From positions 1-64,000 of the forward strand of contig DJYO01000008.1 in the NCBI GenBank assembly GCA_002450155.1: 64,000 bases of DNA. Direction: 5' to 3'. The DNA is from Mageeibacillus sp. UBA6976. GTDB lineage: Bacteria > Bacillota > Clostridia > Saccharofermentanales > Saccharofermentanaceae. The position numbers and the translations under genes were made by a program. The first letter of the stretch is position 1; the number at the start of each line of letters is the position of its first letter. Shown here one piece after another: positions 16,498 to 25,256 of the stretch. The notes beneath the pieces were generated by a model. The model was not told the DNA's origin. It did no database searches and saw only the letters and a program-made list of their open reading frames with translations.

Positions 16498-16893
16498 ATG
16501 GCAGAGAACAATCGAAGCGTAAATGCGCCCTCAACAGAAGGAAGCGAGCAGCGCGGACAGGGCGGCAGGAACGGCCACAGGAGAAGGAACAATAACCAGA
16601 ACCGTAACCGTGACGGCCAGAACAGAAACAGAGATAACAGCGGCGGCAGGAACAATAACAAGAAGAATGCCGAAGGCCGCAATAACAATCCTAACAGACA
16701 GAAGCCTAACCGCGAGAAGTTTGATAAGGAAAGAAACGATCAGGAATACAGAAATAAGCGGAATAATAACAGACAGAATAAGCCCGTCAAGAAGCGTGAG
16801 GAATCTGTCGAGGATATAAGGAGCGATAACGCAAGGATCACCAAGGAGATCTATCTTGAGATCGCTTCCATGAAGAATATAAGTATCAACTGA
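16498..16893 (+). CDS. Disordered Asn/Arg/Gly-rich basic protein
   Basis: This 131-residue protein is dominated by Asn, Arg, Gly, Gln and Lys (for example RRRNNNQNRNRDGQNRNRD) from about residue 15 to 105. It ends in a short, more ordinary segment EDIRSDNARITKEIYLEIAS. No fold or enzyme motif is seen and it is probably unstructured; the composition suggests RNA or nucleic-acid binding, which is inference. The start at 16498 is chosen because GGAGG lies nine bases upstream. It sits between folK and tmk, one base from the tmk start, so it is likely cotranscribed. Confidence 0.7.
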   Translation: MAENNRSVNAPSTEGSEQRGQGGRNGHRRRNNNQNRNRDGQNRNRDNSGGRNNNKKNAEGRNNNPNRQKPNREKFDKERNDQEYRNKRNNNRQNKPVKKREESVEDIRSDNARITKEIYLEIASMKNISIN

Positions 16894-16894
16894 T

Positions 16895-17518
16895 ATGAAC
16901 AGGGGATTATTCATTACATTTGAAGGAATAGACGGCTGTGGCAAGACTACCCAGATAGAGCTCTTGCGTGAGTTTTTAGACAGTAAGGGCATTGCCAATA
17001 CCGTTATCCGTGAACCCGGCGGAACCGAAGTAGGGGAGAAGATAAGGCAGCTCCTTCTGGATAAGAAGAATTCTGATATGACATCTCTTACCGAGCTCCT
17101 TCTCTTTGAAGCTGCAAGAGCCCAGATAGTCGAAGAGAAGATAAAGCCCGCTTTAGATGACGGTATTTGTGTTATCTGCGACCGATTCTACGATTCATCT
17201 CTTGCATATCAGGGTGTTGCCCGGGGTATGGGCACCGATATCGTTAAGATGCTCAACAATGTGGCAGTTGCAGGTGTTGATCCTGACATTACCTTCTTCC
17301 TGGACATATCTGTTGAAGAGTCCATAGCCAGAAGAAAGAGCAGGGGTGATGAATCCGACAGGATAGAATCTGCCGGAGATTCGTTCATAGAGAAGGTAAG
17401 ACAGGGTTACCTCTACGCAGCTCTTTATGATAGTAATAGGATCAGGACGATAGATGCAACCGGCTCGGTAGACAGCATCTCGTCTCAAATAATATCTATT
17501 ATCTCGGAGAGACTTTGA
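16895..17518 (+). CDS. tmk: Thymidylate kinase
   Basis: This 207-residue kinase makes dTDP from dTMP. It shows the P-loop FEGIDGCGKTTQIELL (about 7-22), the DR(Y/H/F) motif in ICDRFYDSSLAYQG, and a lid segment SIARRKSRGDESDR. Gene order tmk-holB-ricT is that of Bacillus-type chromosomes. The stop overlaps the holB start by one base. Confidence 0.97.
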   Translation: MNRGLFITFEGIDGCGKTTQIELLREFLDSKGIANTVIREPGGTEVGEKIRQLLLDKKNSDMTSLTELLLFEAARAQIVEEKIKPALDDGICVICDRFYDSSLAYQGVARGMGTDIVKMLNNVAVAGVDPDITFFLDISVEESIARRKSRGDESDRIESAGDSFIEKVRQGYLYAALYDSNRIRTIDATGSVDSISSQIISIISERL

Positions 17519-18519
17519 TGTCAGAGGTTATCGGTCAGGACAGATTAATAAGCATAATAGCTTCTGAAGCTAAGAACAGACATTCCAGTTCCTATCTTAT
17601 AAATGCCCCTAAGGGTATGGGTAAGCATCTTATAGCATCTAGCTTTGCCAAGGCTCTTATGTGCGAAGAGCCGGGAGAGCGCGGGGCTTGCGGCATTTGC
17701 AGATGCTGCAAGTATTTCGAGGCTAATACCACACCTGATGTCGTTTATGTCGAAGGCGACAGTGACGGCAAGAACGTTAAGGTGGATGACATCAGGAACA
17801 ATGTGGTGGCAGATGCTTCCATAAGGCCCCAGTTCTCCAAGACCAAGGTCTATATAATCGATCTTGACTATGTGGCAGAGGACGGTCAGAATGTGCTTCT
17901 CAAGTCTATCGAGGAACCGCCTCAGAGCGCCGTGTTCATCATGATCACATCAAGTCCCGATAAGGTCCTGGGCACTGTCATGTCCCGCGCCATGGAATTG
18001 AAGCTCGAGCCCTATACCTCGGATGCCATATATGAGATACTCAAGGCCTCCGGAGCCGGCGGCAGCAGGGAGGAACTTTCAGACTGTATATCCTACTGCG
18101 CTTCTAATCCCGGCAGGGCGATCTCCATCGCATCAGACGATACTTTTGCAAAACTGACAGAAGATGTCAGGAGACTTATCCTTAGTGTAGGTGACAGGTC
18201 CATAAGTGATATACTTACCGATGATGTTGCTTTCCTCGCATCCTGTAAGGACAGGATAGACCTGGTCTTCGAGATAATGCTCAAAACTCTGGATGCTATG
18301 GCAATGTATCTCAAGGCTCCTGATAACAAGACTGCGCTCAAGGCTGGTCCTGATATCAAGGAATTCGTTCTGTCCAATAAGAGGCTCAGTACGGTCAAGA
18401 TAGGCAGATGTGTTGAGGCTATTAATAATATGAGGAGAGCTCTTGCAGTCAACTGCAATCTGGAGAATAACAGCGGCGTTCTGCTGCTTACAATGCATGA
18501 GGAGTTAAGGAGAATATGA
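17518..18519 (+). CDS. holB: DNA polymerase III delta' subunit
   Basis: This 333-residue clamp-loader subunit starts at the ATG overlapping the tmk stop (TGATG) with GGAGA eight bases upstream. It has a P-loop-like NAPKGMGKHL, a zinc-binding cluster CGICRCC preceded by a Cys in ALMCEE, and the conserved VLLKSIEEPPQSAVFIM. It helps load the sliding clamp with the DnaX and HolA proteins. Its end overlaps ricT by four bases. Confidence 0.93.
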   Translation: MSEVIGQDRLISIIASEAKNRHSSSYLINAPKGMGKHLIASSFAKALMCEEPGERGACGICRCCKYFEANTTPDVVYVEGDSDGKNVKVDDIRNNVVADASIRPQFSKTKVYIIDLDYVAEDGQNVLLKSIEEPPQSAVFIMITSSPDKVLGTVMSRAMELKLEPYTSDAIYEILKASGAGGSREELSDCISYCASNPGRAISIASDDTFAKLTEDVRRLILSVGDRSISDILTDDVAFLASCKDRIDLVFEIMLKTLDAMAMYLKAPDNKTALKAGPDIKEFVLSNKRLSTVKIGRCVEAINNMRRALAVNCNLENNSGVLLLTMHEELRRI

Positions 18520-19409
18520 GTAAGATAGTTAATGTACGGTTCAGGAGTGCCGGCAAGACATACAGGTTCAGCTGCGACGGCTATACACTTCATGTAGGTG
18601 ACAGTGTCATGGTCAAGACGGAGCAGGGGCTGGATCTCGCCCACGTTTGCGATGAACCCTACGAAGCAGATATCGATACTGAAGCCCAGGGCATCGTACC
18701 CATCAAGGGTATCGCTACCGAAGCTGACATCAAACAGTATGAGGATAAGTGCAGGAGTGAGAAGGAAGCTTTGGCAGTCTGTGCCGGCTTTGTGGAGAAG
18801 AGAGGTCTTCAGATGAATCTGGTGGACTGCGTCATCTCCGAGGGCGGCAAGAAGATAACATTCTTCTTTACTGCTGACGGCAGAGTCGACTTCAGAGAAC
18901 TGGTCAAGGATCTGGCCTCTTCCTTCCGTTCCAGGATCGAACTCAGGCAGATCGGATCCAGGGACGAGGCAAGGCTTATAGGCGGCATTGGTATGTGCGG
19001 AAGAGAGCTTTGCTGCTGTACATTCCTTAATCACTTTGCCACGGTTAATCTCAAGCTCGCAAGATCCCAGGGCTTATCTCTCAATCCCGGCAAGCTCAAT
19101 GGTGCCTGCGGCAGGCTCATGTGCTGCCTCCAGTTTGAGAAGGAAGCTTACGATGATGCTCACAGCAGGCTTCCTGTCACAGGCAAGAAGATCAGGACTC
19201 CTGAAGGAGTAGGCATTGTATCTGACGTTAATTACATCGAGGAAGTCATCACGGTAAAATTCCCGGACGATAATGATGTCCAGATGAACAAGTATCCCTG
19301 GGCATCACTTGAACCCCTTAATCCCAACCTGAGTCAGGGCGGCAAATGCGGTTCATGCCCTATGAAATCCAAGCACTATCCCGATGATGTTTCTCTGGAG
19401 GACAATTGA
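18516..19409 (+). CDS. ricT: RicT (PSP1-domain) Fe-S regulator subunit
   Basis: This 297-residue PSP1 domain protein, YaaT/RicT in Bacillus, carries the Cys sites that bind an iron-sulfur cluster: GMCGRELCCCTF and GACGRLMCCLQFE. In Bacillus it works with RicA and RicF to aid RNase Y mRNA maturation and other processes. Here it overlaps holB by four bases (ATGA) and is followed by a ferredoxin gene. Partners ricA and ricF are not in this window. Confidence 0.92.
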   Translation: MSKIVNVRFRSAGKTYRFSCDGYTLHVGDSVMVKTEQGLDLAHVCDEPYEADIDTEAQGIVPIKGIATEADIKQYEDKCRSEKEALAVCAGFVEKRGLQMNLVDCVISEGGKKITFFFTADGRVDFRELVKDLASSFRSRIELRQIGSRDEARLIGGIGMCGRELCCCTFLNHFATVNLKLARSQGLSLNPGKLNGACGRLMCCLQFEKEAYDDAHSRLPVTGKKIRTPEGVGIVSDVNYIEEVITVKFPDDNDVQMNKYPWASLEPLNPNLSQGGKCGSCPMKSKHYPDDVSLEDN

Positions 19410-19497
19410 TTCCGACCAAAGTCGTTTATTAACGTCCCCAAGGATCGGATATTTGCCATATTTGAGTTCATTTTTGGCGGAGCTGTGAATATTTGCC

Positions 19498-19527
19498 TTG
19501 TCTAACTGATATTTTGAGTGGAATAAT
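19498..19527 (+). promoter_or_regulatory. Candidate ferredoxin promoter
   Basis: TTGTCT (19498-19503) and AATAAT (19522-19527) are 18 bases apart, and an AAAGGAGG ribosome binding site follows before the ferredoxin ATG. The -35 match is weak. Confidence 0.45.
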
Positions 19528-19556
19528 CGAAACATCAACAAAAGGAGGTACATACT

Positions 19557-19727
19557 ATGGCATATGTAATTTCTGATTCTTGTCTTTCATGCGGAGCTTG
19601 TGCAGACGGTTGCCCCGTTGGCGCTATTTCCCAGGGTGATACACAGTACAACATCGATGCAGACGTTTGCGTTTCTTGTGGTGCTTGTGAAGCTACATGC
19701 CCTGCAGGTGCTATCAGCGAAGGCTGA
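19557..19727 (+). CDS. 2[4Fe-4S] ferredoxin
   Basis: This 56-residue protein is a clostridial-type ferredoxin with two CxxCxxCxxxCP motifs: CLSCGACADGCP and CVSCGACEATCP, each binding one [4Fe-4S] cluster. It is a soluble low-potential electron carrier for hydrogenase, pyruvate-ferredoxin oxidoreductase and similar enzymes. A very strong AAAGGAGG site lies seven bases before the ATG, and a terminator follows at 19753, so it is a single-gene transcript expected to be abundant. Confidence 0.97.
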   Translation: MAYVISDSCLSCGACADGCPVGAISQGDTQYNIDADVCVSCGACEATCPAGAISEG

Positions 19728-19752
19728 TATCCATTAAATTCAGGATATGAAC

Positions 19753-19782
19753 AGACCGCATCCTTCGGGGTGCGGTCTTTTT
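19753..19782 (+). terminator. Intrinsic terminator after ferredoxin
   Basis: The stem GACCGCA/TGCGGTC with loop TCCTTCGGGG is followed by TTTTT. Confidence 0.9.
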
Positions 19783-19824
19783 ATGCTATAATCGGATATC
19801 TAGAATCCAGGGCAGGAGCGGGGT

Positions 19825-20616
19825 ATGGAATCAGATCTTGCGATCGATGATCTCGGCAGGAACGGATATAAGCTATATCAGGCAGAGGACGGGTTTAAGC
19901 TCGGTACTGCCAGTGTCCTGCTTGCATGGTTTGCTTCTTCTTTTGTAAGGAGGAACAGAGAGGATAAGACCCGCATGCTGGAGCTTGGGAGCGGCATAGG
20001 CAGCTGCGCCATGTGCGTTGCGGCGAGACTTCAAAAGGTTAAGATAGACTGCATAGAGATCCAGCAAAAGCCTTATGAGATCCTGGTAAGAAATATTGAA
20101 CTGAATAACTGCAACAGCCGCATGAGAGCTTATCTTGCAGGAATAGACAGCCTGCCTTCTGAAGTTAAGGATATAAGCTATGATGTTGTCTTCATGAACC
20201 CGCCGTTTTTTAGCGGCATGAGGGGGCCTCGGACAGATCCTTCAAGCGAGAACAAGCTTGTCTCAAGGTTTGAGAGCAGTAATGATCTGGGGGATTTTAT
20301 CAGCGCAGCATCCAGAAGAACAAGGCCTTCAGGCGGGTATGTCTGTATGTGCATGGCTGCATCAAGGCTTGGCGAGTGCATCACGCTTTTCGGGCAGAAT
20401 GGACTATCACCTTCAAGGCTTATGATGTGTCATTCCTTCGAAGACAAGGATGCTTTCCTGGTGCTCCTGGCCGGCAAGAAGGGAGCGCCTTCCTGCGACC
20501 TTAGGGTACTTCCGCCCCTTATCCTGAACGAGTGGGACAAAGAGGGCAATGTCGTAAGAACGCCAAGGCTTACTGCTATTTATGAGGAGGAACATAAAGA
20601 TTGCTTTATCTCGTAG
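19825..20616 (+). CDS. TrmN6-like methyltransferase (YabB/YfiC family)
   Basis: This 263-residue class I SAM methyltransferase has the SAM loop MLELGSGIGSC and the adenine-N6 catalytic motif NPPFF in VVFMNPPFFSG. The family methylates A37 of tRNA-Val in E. coli; the Bacillus homologue YabB precedes rsmI (yabC) exactly as here. The opening DGFKLGTASVLLAWF is typical. A TATAAT (19787-19792) right after the ferredoxin terminator may be its promoter. It overlaps rsmI by 16 bases. Confidence 0.88.
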   Translation: MESDLAIDDLGRNGYKLYQAEDGFKLGTASVLLAWFASSFVRRNREDKTRMLELGSGIGSCAMCVAARLQKVKIDCIEIQQKPYEILVRNIELNNCNSRMRAYLAGIDSLPSEVKDISYDVVFMNPPFFSGMRGPRTDPSSENKLVSRFESSNDLGDFISAASRRTRPSGGYVCMCMAASRLGECITLFGQNGLSPSRLMMCHSFEDKDAFLVLLAGKKGAPSCDLRVLPPLILNEWDKEGNVVRTPRLTAIYEEEHKDCFIS

Positions 20617-21446
20617 GAACACCTATAGGTAATATCGGAGACCTGAGCCCCAGGGCAAGACAGGTCTTAAGCGATGTGGATGTAATCGCCTGTGAGGATA
20701 CAAGGGTTACGGGTATCCTCCTTAAGGCCTGCGGCATCGAGCCTAAGAAGCTCTTTTGCTATCAGGAGCATAACAAAGCATCCAAGGGACCCCAGCTTAT
20801 AGATATGCTCAGGCAGGGCCTTGATGTTGCCCAGGTATCTGATGCGGGTATGCCGGCCATATCTGATCCCGGAGAGGACCTGGTAAGGCTTGCTATTGAA
20901 GCGGAACTGGACATAACCGTGGTCCCGGGCCCCGTCGCTGCCATGAGCGCTCTTGTCTTATCCGGGCTTGATACCAGATATTGCCATTTTGAAGGCTTCC
21001 TGCCCCAGGATAACACAAGAAGAAGAGAGCGATTGAACAGACTTACAAAGTACGATGAGACCATCATCCTCTACGAAGCGCCCCACAGGATAAACAAGCT
21101 TATAGAAGAGCTTATATCGGCAGGGTTTGAAGACAGCAATATAGCATTTGCCAGGGAGATAACCAAGAAATACGAGGAAGTTATAAGGCTTAAGGTAAAT
21201 GAGGCCCCCGGATACTTTGAGGCAAATCCTCCCAGAGGGGAGTTCGTCATATGCCTTGAACCCCTGGAGCAAAAGGCGGAAGCGGAGTCCGGCATGTGTG
21301 ATGCTGATACCCTTATAAAGCTCCTTATAGAGAAAAATATGCCCACCAAGGAGATCTCCCAGGTCGTATCCCGGGCTCTGGACCTCCCAAAGAAGGATGT
21401 ATATAAACGCTCACTTGAACTTGCGTCAATGAAAAACTATAATTAA
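20601..21446 (+). CDS. rsmI: 16S rRNA 2'-O-ribose C1402 methyltransferase
   Basis: This 281-residue member of the tetrapyrrole-methylase fold family starts at a TTG (20601) nine bases after GAGGAGGA, giving the expected MLYLVGTPIGNIGDLSPRA N-terminus. Further signatures are ACEDTRVT, QVSDAGMPAISDPGEDLV and the GPVAAMSAL stretch. It methylates C1402 of 16S rRNA in the decoding centre. Confidence 0.95.
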   Translation: MLYLVGTPIGNIGDLSPRARQVLSDVDVIACEDTRVTGILLKACGIEPKKLFCYQEHNKASKGPQLIDMLRQGLDVAQVSDAGMPAISDPGEDLVRLAIEAELDITVVPGPVAAMSALVLSGLDTRYCHFEGFLPQDNTRRRERLNRLTKYDETIILYEAPHRINKLIEELISAGFEDSNIAFAREITKKYEEVIRLKVNEAPGYFEANPPRGEFVICLEPLEQKAEAESGMCDADTLIKLLIEKNMPTKEISQVVSRALDLPKKDVYKRSLELASMKNYN

Positions 21447-21473
21447 AAGGTTTTGTAACAAAGGAGGGAAGTC

Positions 21474-23423
21474 ATGGATAAGCAAGAGAAGAAGACTTTC
21501 TATATAACAACACCTATCTACTATCCGTCCGGTAATCCCCATATCGGACATTGCTATACGACCATCGCCTGCGATGCTGTCGCAAGACTCAAGCGAATGC
21601 AGGGCTACGATGTAATGTTCCTTACAGGTACAGATGAACATGGCCAGAAGATCGAGAAGAAGGCACAGGAAGCAGGCATAACTCCCAAGGAGTATGTTGA
21701 TGAGATCGTTGCTAACTTCAAAAAACTCTGGTCCACTCTTAACATATCCTACGACAGATATGTAAGGACTACTGACGATTACCATATCAAGACTGTTCAG
21801 AATGTCTTTGAGAAGCTCTATAAGGACGGCTATATCTACAAGAGCGAGTACAAGGGCAAGTACTGCACCCCCTGTGAGTCCTTCTGGACAGAGAGTCAGC
21901 TCGTAAACGGCAAGTGTCCTGACTGCGGCAGAGATGTAACCGATGCTTCCGAGGAGGCATATTTCTTCAAGCTCTCCCAGTTTGCACCTAAGCTCAAGGA
22001 ACTCCTCCTTGATGAGGAGAAGAATTTCCTCAATCCTAAGAGCCGTGTCAATGAGATGATACATAACTTTATAGATCCGGGTCTTCAGGATCTCTGTGTA
22101 TCCAGAACAAGCTTTACCTGGGGTATCCCGGTCACATTTGACGAGGGACACATCGTCTATGTATGGATCGATGCGCTCACAAACTATATCTCTGCGTTGG
22201 GCTTCATGAACGATACCTATAACGACTATGAGAAATACTGGCCTGCAGATATGCATGTAATGGCTAAGGAGATCGTAAGATTCCATTCTCTCATCTGGCC
22301 TGCTATCCTCATGGCTCTGGGTGAGCCCCTCCCGGAAAAGATCTACGGCCACGGCTGGATCACATTCGGTGCAGCAGGCGGCAAGATGAGCAAGTCCAAG
22401 GGCAACGTTATAGATCCCTTCGTACTCTGCGAGAGATACGGCGTGGACGCGCTCAGATACGATATCTTAAGAGAGATGCCTTTTGGATCCGACGCTCCTT
22501 ATTCCAACGAGCAGATGTTTACCAGGATCAATTCAGATCTGGCAAATGACCTCGGCAACCTGGTATCCAGGACCGTTGCGATGGTGATCAAGTATTTCGG
22601 AGGTAAGATACCTGAAGACAAGGAGTTTACTGACGAGGACATCGATCTCTACAATGCTTTCGATGCATTGCCGGATTATGTCTCCGAGAGCTATTCATCT
22701 CTGCGATTCTCCGAAGCATTGGAGAGGATCTTCCGTGCGATCGCAAGAGCAAATAAGTATATAGACGAGACATGTCCCTGGATCCTTGCCAAGGATGAGA
22801 GCAAGCTTCCGAGACTTGCAGCAGTCCTCTATAACCTCTTAGACTGCATCAGACGTGCAGCCATACTGCTGTATCCTATAATGCCCAATACATCTCCCAA
22901 GATCTTTGAGCAGATCGGTGCGACAGCTGAGGTTACAACATGGGATTCTGTTTATAAGAAGAATCTGCTTCCCTCTGACGTAACTGTACAGAAGGGTGAG
23001 GTCTTATTCCCCAGAATAGATGTTGAGAAGGAGATCGAAGAACTCAATAAGCAGTTAGAGCAGCAAGCTGATGTTCCTTCTGATCTTGAGCCGCTGAAGC
23101 CGCTTACTAAATTTGATAACTTTGCCGCTCTGGATCTCCGTGCAGTCAAGGTAATCTCCTGTGAGAAGGTGCCCAAGTCTGACAAGCTCCTTAAGTTCAT
23201 AGTAAATGATGGTTTTGGCGAGAGACAGGTATTGTCCGGTATCGCCAAGTACTATAAGCCCGAAGATCTTGTAGGCAAGACTCTCGGTATGATAGTAAAC
23301 CTTGAGCCCCGCAAGATGATGGGCTACGAGAGCTGCGGTATGATCATGTCCGTTAAGGACGGTGACGGTTACAGAGTCGTTGAGTTTGACGATTCCATCA
23401 AGGCCGGAGCAGATATATCGTGA
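21474..23423 (+). CDS. metG: Methionyl-tRNA synthetase
   Basis: This 649-residue class I synthetase has HIGH as HIGH in GNPHIGHCYTT, the zinc knuckle pairs CTPCE and CPDCG, KMSKS in GGKMSKSKGN, and a C-terminal EMAP/tRNA-binding domain (about 545-649) with LRAVKVIS. It charges tRNA-Met, including the initiator. A GGAGG site precedes the ATG. Its stop overlaps the tatD GTG start. Confidence 0.97.
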   Translation: MDKQEKKTFYITTPIYYPSGNPHIGHCYTTIACDAVARLKRMQGYDVMFLTGTDEHGQKIEKKAQEAGITPKEYVDEIVANFKKLWSTLNISYDRYVRTTDDYHIKTVQNVFEKLYKDGYIYKSEYKGKYCTPCESFWTESQLVNGKCPDCGRDVTDASEEAYFFKLSQFAPKLKELLLDEEKNFLNPKSRVNEMIHNFIDPGLQDLCVSRTSFTWGIPVTFDEGHIVYVWIDALTNYISALGFMNDTYNDYEKYWPADMHVMAKEIVRFHSLIWPAILMALGEPLPEKIYGHGWITFGAAGGKMSKSKGNVIDPFVLCERYGVDALRYDILREMPFGSDAPYSNEQMFTRINSDLANDLGNLVSRTVAMVIKYFGGKIPEDKEFTDEDIDLYNAFDALPDYVSESYSSLRFSEALERIFRAIARANKYIDETCPWILAKDESKLPRLAAVLYNLLDCIRRAAILLYPIMPNTSPKIFEQIGATAEVTTWDSVYKKNLLPSDVTVQKGEVLFPRIDVEKEIEELNKQLEQQADVPSDLEPLKPLTKFDNFAALDLRAVKVISCEKVPKSDKLLKFIVNDGFGERQVLSGIAKYYKPEDLVGKTLGMIVNLEPRKMMGYESCGMIMSVKDGDGYRVVEFDDSIKAGADIS

Positions 23424-24280
23424 GAGAAGCAAGGCATTACGAACCAACTGACAGCAGCGTGCGTTTCTTTGATACGCACGCTCATCTTTATGATGGAAGA
23501 CTTATTGAAGTTGGCTTTGATCCTGATAAGGTCTTAAGCCTGAGTGCAAAAGCAGGGGTTACCAGGATCCTTATACCCGCTGATTCAGAGGAGTCTTCCA
23601 GGCAGGCGATGGATTATGTCGCATCCCATGACGGCAGTTTCGGCGTTGAGCTCTATTGCTCTGTTGGAGTCCATCCTCACGAGGCCAAGACCTATACATC
23701 AGATGTGGAAGCTTTCCTTATAACAAGCCTCGATAACAGGGACAAGCATAAGATAAGAGCTTTAGGGGAGATCGGTCTTGATTACTACTATGACCTGTCA
23801 GAAAGATCAGTCCAAAGAGAAGTCTTTATAAGGCAGCTTGAGATAGCAAAAGAGTGTGATATCCCTATCATCCTGCATGAGAGGGATGCTACCGGCGACT
23901 GCCTTGACATACTTAAGAGTTTCTATTCCAGAGGCGCTCTCAGGAAGTCGCCCGGTGTGTGTCACTGCTGCTCCATGTCCAAAGAAGCTGCAGCAGAGAT
24001 GGTAAAGATGGGTTTCTTTATCGGTTTTGACGGTCCCATTACCTTCAAGAACAACAAGAAGACTCCTGAAGTATGCCTTGATACACCTCTGGACCGGATA
24101 GTCATCGAGACGGATTCTCCTTATCTTACTCCCGAACCTAACAGGGGTCTTACGAATAATCCTGAATTCGTCCCCTATGTATGTTCCAGGATAGCAGAGA
24201 TAAAGGGAATGCCACTTGAAGAAATCGCCCGGGTTACTTATGATAACGGTTGTAAGCTATATGAGATTACGGAGGGCTAG
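23420..24280 (+). CDS. tatD: TatD-family metal-dependent hydrolase
   Basis: This 286-residue TIM-barrel hydrolase begins with a GTG overlapping the metG stop (GTGA). Metal ligands are visible: FFDTHAHLYD, GEIGLDYYYD (Glu), PIILHERDA (His), GVCHCCS (His) and ETDSPYLTPEP (Asp). TatD proteins are 3'-5' exonucleases or deoxyribonucleases. The metG-tatD order is conserved in low-GC Gram-positives. Confidence 0.93.
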   Translation: MREARHYEPTDSSVRFFDTHAHLYDGRLIEVGFDPDKVLSLSAKAGVTRILIPADSEESSRQAMDYVASHDGSFGVELYCSVGVHPHEAKTYTSDVEAFLITSLDNRDKHKIRALGEIGLDYYYDLSERSVQREVFIRQLEIAKECDIPIILHERDATGDCLDILKSFYSRGALRKSPGVCHCCSMSKEAAAEMVKMGFFIGFDGPITFKNNKKTPEVCLDTPLDRIVIETDSPYLTPEPNRGLTNNPEFVPYVCSRIAEIKGMPLEEIARVTYDNGCKLYEITEG

Positions 24281-24283
24281 ACC

Positions 24284-24757
24284 TTGAACAGGAAAGAGAT
24301 AATACTCATCATCGTTACCGTGGCACTTGTTATCGTTATGGGCTGTGGTTTTTTCTATGACAGGACCGGAGCCTTGCTGGACCGTACAAACCTTATACCT
24401 ATAAGTTCTGACGAGAATCTTGAGGTTGAGGACGTCGAGAAATACGGTATGCTCTTTTACAGGGTAGCTTACGAAGCCCGACTCAAGATCGTGGACGGAT
24501 ACTGGGAACAGTACTATATGGATATCTGCGATGCCTATATGAGCCTTAAGGGACTGTTTATGGATAAGGCTGAGTTTGAGGAATACAGGGACAAGGTCCT
24601 TACGGATCAGACTATAATCCCTCAGCCGAAAGAAGACGCAGTCATCTGGGTATTCGGGTCCACCATAGATGCCGCCAAGACCGATAATGTTGTCTATATA
24701 ATAGACCAGGAAGATGACGGCAATGCCTATCTTTATATCTATTACAGCCGCAAATAA
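24284..24757 (+). CDS. Membrane-anchored protein of unknown function
   Basis: This 157-residue protein has a TTG start placed behind CGGAGGG. One N-terminal membrane helix (about 5-24, IILIIVTVALVIVMGCGFF) is followed by an exported acidic domain with many Tyr and Trp residues (GYWEQYYMDICDAYM, DAVIWVFGS). A Cys near the end of the helix (G-C-G) does not fit a clean lipobox. No family is recognised. It follows tatD by three bases, so it shares the metG-tatD transcript. Confidence 0.7.
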   Translation: MNRKEIILIIVTVALVIVMGCGFFYDRTGALLDRTNLIPISSDENLEVEDVEKYGMLFYRVAYEARLKIVDGYWEQYYMDICDAYMSLKGLFMDKAEFEEYRDKVLTDQTIIPQPKEDAVIWVFGSTIDAAKTDNVVYIIDQEDDGNAYLYIYYSRK

Positions 24758-24832
24758 TTATTCTCATGTCCTTGGAAATAAAGGCTTTGACCGGTTTTTG
24801 AGAGATTATGTCCCTTGTTTGGAAATTTGTTG

Positions 24833-24862
24833 TTGACAGAAGGATAGAATTTGATTTATAAT
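24833..24862 (+). promoter_or_regulatory. tRNA operon promoter
   Basis: TTGACA (24833-24838) and TATAAT (24857-24862) with an 18-base spacer form a near-perfect sigma-A promoter. A small hairpin GCGCTTC-GAT-GAAGCGC follows just before the first tRNA. Confidence 0.85.
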
Positions 24863-24892
24863 TGCAAAGCGCTTCGATGAAGCGCACCTGAT

Positions 24893-24968
24893 GGAAGCTT
24901 AGCTCAGCTGGGAGAGCATCTGCCTTACAAGCAGAGGGTCACAGGTTCGAGCCCTGTAGTTTCCACCA
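24893..24968 (+). tRNA. tRNA-Val (anticodon TAC)
   Basis: This 76-nt gene folds into a cloverleaf. The acceptor arms are GGAAGCT and AGTTTCC, the anticodon loop is CTTACAA with TAC, the T-arm contains GGTTCGAGCCC, and an A discriminator precedes an encoded CCA. Confidence 0.97.
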
Positions 24969-24972
24969 AGAC

Positions 24973-25050
24973 GGCGCAGTAGTTCAGCCTGGTTAGAATG
25001 CCAGCCTGTCACGCTGGAGGTCGAGGGTTCGAGCCCCTTCTGCGTCGCCA
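24973..25050 (+). tRNA. tRNA-Asp (anticodon GTC)
   Basis: This 78-nt gene has acceptor arms GGCGCAG and CTGCGTC, anticodon GTC in CTGTCAC, T-arm GGTTCGAGCCC, a G discriminator and an encoded CCA. It is four bases downstream of tRNA-Val. Confidence 0.97.
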
Positions 25051-25052
25051 AG

Positions 25053-25087
25053 TAAGACCGGAACCTTCCGGTTTCGGTCTTATTTTT
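25053..25087 (+). terminator. Intrinsic terminator after tRNA-Asp
   Basis: AAGACCG...CGGTCTT encloses an inner AACC/GGTT pairing and is followed by ATTTTTT. It ends one base before tRNA-Phe. Confidence 0.85.
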
Positions 25088-25088
25088 T

Positions 25089-25164
25089 GCCCAGATAGCT
25101 CAGTCGGTAGAGCAGGGGACTGAAAATCCCCGTGTCACTGGTTCGATTCCGGTTCTGGGCACCA
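25089..25164 (+). tRNA. tRNA-Phe (anticodon GAA)
   Basis: This 76-nt gene has acceptor arms GCCCAGA and TCTGGGC, anticodon GAA in ACTGAAAAT, T-arm GGTTCGATTCC, an A discriminator and an encoded CCA. It starts right after a terminator T-tract, with no room for a separate promoter, so it probably depends on read-through. Confidence 0.97.
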
Positions 25165-25195
25165 ATCCTCAAGCTTAATGCTTGGGGATTTTTTA
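25165..25195 (+). terminator. Intrinsic terminator after tRNA-Phe
   Basis: AATCCTCAAGC/GCTTGGGGATT with a short TTAAT loop is followed by TTTT. Confidence 0.88.
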
Positions 25196-25224
25196 TTGAA
25201 AGAATGTTTGCCTATGAGTATAAT
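25196..25224 (+). promoter_or_regulatory. Promoter of P-type ATPase gene
   Basis: TTGAAA (25196-25201), a 17-base spacer and TATAAT (25219-25224) abut the preceding terminator. Confidence 0.8.
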
Positions 25225-25256
25225 ATTTTCGCATTATTATTAAGGGAGAAAAGAAC

